The translations under genes were made by a program, and so were the position numbers. Of a stretch of DNA of 64,000 nt, positions 63,031 through 64,000 are shown piece after piece. The first letter of the stretch is position 1. Each line of letters begins with the position of its first letter. Below the pieces are notes generated by a model. That model did no database searches and was not told where the DNA came from. It was given only the letters and a program-made list of their open reading frames with translations. The DNA is from Patiria pectinifera (lineage: Eukaryota > Echinodermata > Asteroidea > Valvatida > Asterinidae): the NCBI GenBank assembly GCA_029964075.1, contig CM057133.1, positions 15,896,699 through 15,960,698 on the forward strand, read 5' to 3'.

Positions 63031-64000
63031 GTGACAACAAAAATATCATGCCCTGTTGTGAAGGCTTGAAGCTGTTTTTTTGTCTTTTTTCGCAAATGCG
63101 GAACCATACATTGTAAACTGAAATATAGCTGGGACTTCAGAAAAGCTTAAAGTTAGTGAGGATGGCGGCTTGAGGACCTCATACTTTTACGATGAGTACA
63201 CTGTAAAAACGTTGGGCATTACAACGTTGAGTAAAGCTAAATTGAAGTTTGTCATTTTTAGTGAAGATGTTGGTCATTTTTTATAATATAGGTTTTCCCG
63301 GCCAATTTCCAAAAACGTTCATTCACTTCTGAAAATCGGTCATTCATTTTCGTCTGAATTTGAGAAATTGAGAATCGCTCTGAACACGCGTTTCATTTTC
63401 GCTACCAGAGCATTCGATACCATTTCAGTTCAATCAATTAAGTGATTGAGCAGCACCTTTCGTTTATGCTCATTCGGATTCGTTTACAAGACTTCCTTTT
63501 CGCTTTTAGAGGGCGATTTCAAACATTGGCCATTCTACTGATTTCACTTTTAGTTAAATGTTATGTGATGCAATCTGCTATTTTGAATGACAAAAATGTG
63601 CTTTTGATTGCACATTCACGAAATCACATTAGCCCCAACAGTACGATATACTTACCCGCTGAGGTATGATTTGATGGTTTTATTGTGGTAGGCCTAAACT
63701 CTAATGAATATTTTGAAATATTTTTGGCGGTATACTGGAAAAGGTCCCTGTGGATAGTGCCTTAACGTGTCAATTGCCAGACCAAGCAATCGTCAAGGGC
63801 GCCCTCATTTATTTCAGTTCACATGTTTTCTTTTAATTTGGGCCGACAGAAGATTGCCCGCGCGACAAATTATGGAGAACGTGTAGCTATAAATTTCTCA
63901 TCTTCGATTTCATCGATCAATTGGTAAACAAATGTTTGACTCGCAAACAGAAACTGTCTGGAATAACCCAGTGAGGGAGTGTGAAACATCAAACGGCCGT

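Overview
This is eukaryotic, metazoan nuclear DNA. It is AT-rich and gene-sparse, with introns of 0.4 to 2.6 kb, consensus GT/AG splice sites, AATAAA signals and many non-autonomous transposons and tRNA-derived SINE-like pieces. Frequent TAGGCCT/ACATGTA words, two small secreted LDL-receptor class A (LDLa) proteins, a gustatory-receptor-like gene and a rhodopsin-like orphan GPCR suggest a marine deuterostome invertebrate. I infer an ambulacrarian (echinoderm or hemichordate), with amphioxus as the alternative; this is not proven.

Layout. 1-27.7 kb: no convincing gene apart from one weak two-exon candidate on the minus strand (9364-9738). This part holds a 90-bp perfect tandem duplication, several tRNA-like repeats, a 1.2-kb terminal-inverted-repeat (TIR) element, three copies of a small TIR element carrying TGACGTCA sites, and dispersed repeats. 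27.7-31.6 kb and 40.3-42.5 kb: two plus-strand three-exon genes of the same design (signal peptide + LDLa + LDLa, both introns phase 1), read as paralogs. They are separated by transposon ends and inverted repeats (37.5-40 kb). 46.5-53.1 kb: a five-exon gustatory-receptor-like gene, rebuilt here from phase-compatible exons and ending in the family's TYxxxxxQ signature. Its first intron holds a 1.86-kb insertion made of about fifty palindromic GTACGTAC units, itself invaded by a 278-bp element with an 8-bp target-site duplication. 53.3-58.9 kb: a foldback element, the 3' end of a LINE, a second foldback made of TACGAGTT units and a tRNA-like composite. 59.4-60.4 kb: an intronless class A GPCR on the minus strand. 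60.7-64 kb: repeats only.

How the genes relate. The gustatory-like receptor and the GPCR are both chemosensory or signalling membrane proteins, but nothing in the sequence links them. The LDLa pair looks like a local duplication. Most of the unusual structure is in the mobile DNA, notably the palindromic foldback arrays, one of which abuts the splice donor of the gustatory-like gene.
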